Positions 60,361 to 64,000 of a DNA stretch of 64,000 nt are shown here, one piece after another; the first letter of the stretch is position 1; every line of letters starts with the position of its first letter. Both the position numbers and the translations under genes were made by a program. The DNA lies in assembly GCA_930367205.1 (NCBI GenBank), contig CAKNEZ010000004.1, forward strand, positions 221,001 to 285,000. Direction: 5' to 3'. The DNA is from Acanthosoma haemorrhoidale (lineage: Eukaryota > Arthropoda > Insecta > Hemiptera > Acanthosomatidae). The notes below the pieces were generated by a model. The model was given only the letters and a program-made list of their open reading frames with translations. It was not told where the DNA came from and searched no databases.

Positions 60361-62710
60361 ATCCAACCATGATCTCGAATGATAGTATCAATCGTGTGAC
60401 TCCCGCAATAATATTTTGGTGCCTGTTTATCCTTAGCTCACAGATAAAACCTCCTCCTGTAGTAAGCCGTAAAAATTTACTGATCCCGACCTCACTAATC
60501 CGGAACTAGTGATCCTTTCACTTTCAGTCGTTATCCCCACTATTATTTTTTTTCATCTCAACAATTTTAATTCTGTCTGTTCCCTGGAGTAGTGTCTTTT
60601 ACATGGACAACCCCAGTTGTGATTAGCTAATTAAAAAATAGCTTTCTCTATTTTGTCTTTGAAATACATATATAAAATTGGGCTCACCTTATCATTATTT
60701 TACTTAATTTCTTTTCTTTTAAATGAAATCATTTTGCTCATCGCTGATATTGAAAATAGTATTCGTCGGAGATTTGATGATATGTCGGGCCGGCTCGGCT
60801 ATCCCTCGGACTGGGCTCCACCTTTAGAGGACGTCGTGAGGAGCGATATAGTCTCTAGATACCCTTAAAAATTATTTTAATATCCAGAACATACATCGTT
60901 TGTGGTATCCTTTAATATGAAAAATGGTTATCATAGTAACCCGACGCTGCCAAATCCAACTATTATATGATATATACACTGTATGTACTATTTCTAATTG
61001 AATAATGCGGAGCCCGTATTTACGAGGAAAGCAATTTTGAATTTTGAATTATAGTGTGCCGTCTGCCTCTTGAAAATCATAGTTTGATTTATTCCTAATG
61101 ATTTAGACACCCGAAGAGAGTGCTATGGGATGATAAACATTTATCTTAAATATCCTCCTGTAATAAATACCCAACGGCTAATAGTTTTCGGATTTCTTTA
61201 GGCCTTCGTTCGGCCTATCCGAGGAACGGAGGTGCGTCCGATTAACACTTGCTCGTGCACTCATTAGATGGGCGGGAGACGTTAGGCTGACCGGTCCCAT
61301 CTTGCCCGGGGGAGAGCCGGCTGCAGGCGAATATCAACCCATGCCGATGCTCTGTCCGATGTTATATCTATCTATACGATACGGGGTGAGCCCCCCTTCC
61401 AGTTTTTATATATGTAGTCTCTTCTAGACATAATTATCCAAATATTTAATTAAAGTAGAGCCCGGATAAAAACTAAACTATCCGATTTTGAATTTTCCTC
61501 ATTGTACTATAAACATTGATCAATCAATCAATCAATTTTCACGAAAACGTTGGGCTAGGTATGACGACGCATTATTGAGATGATGAGATACAATGATCAT
61601 CTCATTGAGGAGGATTTTCTCTGCCTTGGAGAGGGGGGAAAAAAAAAAAAAAATTATGAATCTCATCATCAATGTGAGTCAGTTAGTTTATCAGGTAGGG
61701 AGGGGGTAGTGTCGAGTAGTAGTAAGTAGGTAGAGAGAGAGAGAGGTAAGACGACGACGACGGGACGGAGTCTGAAGCTGTTGCTGTACTTTTTATTAGA
61801 CAGGCGGTGGTGATGATTGATTATCTGTCTGTATGTCAACAAACCAGGTGTGTGAAAAGCTTGCACCAAGTACAACAAACAGCGGGAAGCGGACGTCCGG
61901 AAGGAGGCCCTACAGGTAGGTCTCCCCTGTACACCTTCCCTTATATTGAATGATGTGGTGAAATTATAACGGGAAAGCGCGAACGCAGTCCCGACTACCA
62001 AAAATTACGTGCCCGAGATATCCGCATTTGGGGTATTCGCAGGGGTCAGCTCAACCGAAGTGCAATGGAAAAGCCTCACCCTGGGGGAACCGCCTTGTTG
62101 ATCACGGTAGGCCCCCACGCCAGGTAAGTATGCTATAATTTGGGAAAATCCGATAGTTGTCAAGTCAAACCTAACTTCACTTGCGAGATTGAACTGGATT
62201 CGGAGAAGACGAATGGCCGTCTAGCGAACCACCAGATGATGTAATATAGAAAAAAATGTTTCGTTTATCTTACTACACAATATATTATCGAGTATAAATA
62301 GTTTAAACGCACCGAAAACATTTCCCTACCCGTATTAGTGCATATATCTCTGCATCCCTCTCGATCCCACAGGTTAGCTAGCGATCACACAGGTGGCGCT
62401 AGTGTAGCTTCCTTCCCGGTATCCACCCTTCAACTTCAACCAATCTCCCGAGTTATTATTAGTAAACGCTCCAAAACGTATTATTTATTATATTTTTGAG
62501 ATTTCCCTCATCTTATTTGCTACTATTTATAATGACAATATTTTATAAGATTTTTTATTTTTGGAGTTACACATAAAAAAAATATTGGGTATATATGTTA
62601 TCTTTTAGGAATCCACCGAGATCCGTTCATTAAATTATTTTTAATATTACTTTGCCGCCAAATTAAATAGTGACTCTTGCTGTAACTTTATTTATGAATC
62701 ATTATTCCTA
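60361..62710. repeat. Array monomer 23, subtype C
   Basis: Near-identical sister of monomer 22. Private changes: CAATCGTGTGACTCC near the start, CCGAGTTATT and GCCGCCAAATT near the end. Confidence 0.95.
61968..62131 (-). ncRNA. U1 snRNA gene, copy 23 (stem-loop III variants)
   Basis: Same RNA sequence as copy 22, including the stem-loop III mismatch. Candidate PSE intact. Confidence 0.94.
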
Positions 62711-64000
62711 ATCCAACCATGATCTCGAATGATAGTATCAATCGAGTGACTCCCGCAATAATATTTTGGTGCCTGTTTATCCTTAGCTCACAGATAAAAC
62801 CTCCTCCTGTAGTAAGCCGTAAAAATTTACTGATCCCGACCTCACTAATCCGGAACTAGTGATCCTTTCACTTTCAGTCGTTATCCCCACTATTATTTTT
62901 TTTCATCTCAACAATTTTAATTCTGTCTGTTCCCTGGAGTAGTGTCTTTTACATGGACAACCCCAGTTGTGATTAGCTAATTAAAAAATAGCTTTCTCTA
63001 TTTTGTCTTTGAAATACATATATAAAATTGGGCTCACCTTATCATTATTTTACTTAATTTCTTTTCTTTTAAATGAAATCATTTTGCTCATCGCTGATAT
63101 TGAAAATAGTATTCGTCGGAGATTTGATGATATGTCGGGCCGGCTCGGCTATCCCTCGGACTGGGCTCCACCTTTAGAGGACGTCGTGAGGAGCGATATA
63201 GTCTCTAGATACCCTTAAAAATTATTTTAATATCCAGAACATACATCGTTTGTGGTATCCTTTAATATGAAAAATGGTTATCATAGTAACCCGACGCTGC
63301 CAAATCCAACTATTATATGATATATACACTGTATGTACTATTTCTAATTGAATAATACGGAGCCCGTATTTACGAGGAAAGCAATTTTGAATTTTGAATT
63401 ATAGTGTGCTGTCTGCCTCTTGAAAATCATAGTTTGATTTATTCCTAATGATTTAGACACCCGAAGAGAGTGCTATGGGATGATAAACATTTATCTTAAA
63501 TATCCTCCTGTAATAAATACCCAACGGCTAATAGTTTTCGGATTTCTTTAGGCCTTCGTTCGGCCTATCCGAGGAACGGAGGTGCGTCCCATTAACACTT
63601 GCTCGTGCACTCATGAGATGGGCGGGAGACGTTAGGCTGACCGGTCCCATCTTGCCCGGGGGAGAGCCGGCTGCAGGCGAATATCAACCCATGCCGATGC
63701 TCTGTCCGATGTTATATCTATCTATACGATACGGGGTGAGCCCCCCTTCCAGTTTTTATATATGTAGTCTCTTCTAGACATAATTATCCAAATATTTAAT
63801 TAAAGTAGAGCCCGGATAAAAACTAAACTATCCGATTTTGAATTTTCCTCATTGTACTATAAACATTGATCAATCAATCAATCAATTTTCACGAAAACGT
63901 TGGGCTAGGTATGACGACGCATTATTGAGATGATGAGATACAATGATCATCTCATTGAGGAGGATTTTCTCTGCCTCGGAGAGGGGGGGAAAAAAAAAAA
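62711..64000. repeat. Array monomer 24, subtype C, cut by the window end
   Basis: First 1290 bp of a unit carrying the private marks of monomer 21 (GTGTGCTGTCTG, CTCATGAGATGG). It ends inside the G/A tract, before its U1 gene, so the array continues beyond the window. Confidence 0.95.

Larger units (their letters stand above)
1..64000. repeat. Tandem array of U1 snRNA gene monomers (24 copies, two interrupted)
   Basis: The window is a head-to-tail array of one unit. Monomers in the first and last blocks are 2349-2352 bp and those in the middle block 2339-2347 bp. The phase used here starts each unit at ATCCAACCATGATC. Both window ends lie inside the array, so its total size is unknown. Copies differ by scattered substitutions and homopolymer changes only. 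Retroelements interrupt monomers 12 and 20. Besides the minus-strand U1 gene, each unit has about 2.2 kb of AT-rich spacer. Spacer landmarks, relative to monomer 1, are a GC-richer block with short hairpins (829-980), an ATCA microsatellite (~1157), a palindrome (1216-1244), a G/A homopolymer tract (1273-1293) and a GA tract (~1372). I see no other gene in the spacer. Confidence 0.98.

Overview
This window is a eukaryotic multigene array. About 24 head-to-tail copies of a ~2.34-2.35 kb monomer run through it, and each intact monomer carries one U1 spliceosomal snRNA gene on the minus strand (22 complete U1 genes of ~164 nt). U1 is identified directly: the RNA begins ATACTTACCTGG (the strand that pairs with 5' splice sites), has the ATTGCAC loop bound by U1A, an AATTTTTGG Sm site, and a 3' stem-loop closed by TTCG. 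The organism is probably an arthropod, most likely an insect. That is inferred from the AT-rich spacer, a candidate insect-type PSE beginning TCAAT at -61 of U1, and the Jockey-like and Ty3/Gypsy retroelements. I cannot name the species.

Layout. Positions 1-27,255 hold monomers 1-11 and the start of monomer 12. They are a mixture of two subtypes, which I call A1 and A2. Positions 27,256-31,642 are a near full-length Jockey-like non-LTR retrotransposon (element J1, minus strand: 5' UTR, ORF1 gag-like, ORF2 endonuclease-RT, poly(A)). Positions 31,803-32,897 are a 5'-truncated Ty3/Gypsy fragment (integrase C-terminal half plus 3' LTR, plus strand). Positions 33,327-51,490 are monomers 13-20, subtype B. 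Positions 51,491-55,099 are a second, 5'-truncated Jockey-like element (J2, minus strand) of a different but related family. Positions 55,100-64,000 are the rest of monomer 20 and monomers 21-24 (subtype C, the last cut by the window end).

The most interesting signal is that J1 and J2 differ in sequence but sit in the same orientation at the same target position. That position is 10 nt upstream of the U1 transcription start, with the poly(A) tail joined to the target at the T tract of TATAATTT. J1 has a 12-bp target duplication; J2 instead lost about 7 bp of target. This suggests a lineage of non-LTR elements that uses the U1 promoter as a landing site in a redundant gene array. Both ORF2 proteins have Asp where the APE-type endonuclease catalytic Glu is expected, at the same residue (37).

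Consequences for the host genes. The U1 of monomer 20 is intact but separated from its candidate PSE by 3.6 kb. Monomer 12 has lost nearly all of U1 through a 379-bp deletion between two AGGTAAG repeats. The other 22 monomers share sequence variants in patchwork fashion (chimeras at monomers 4, 12 and 17), as expected of concerted evolution by unequal exchange and gene conversion. The ~2.2 kb spacer has no recognisable protein gene and no other snRNA, tRNA or 5S gene that I could find. All calls are by eye; no database search was possible.
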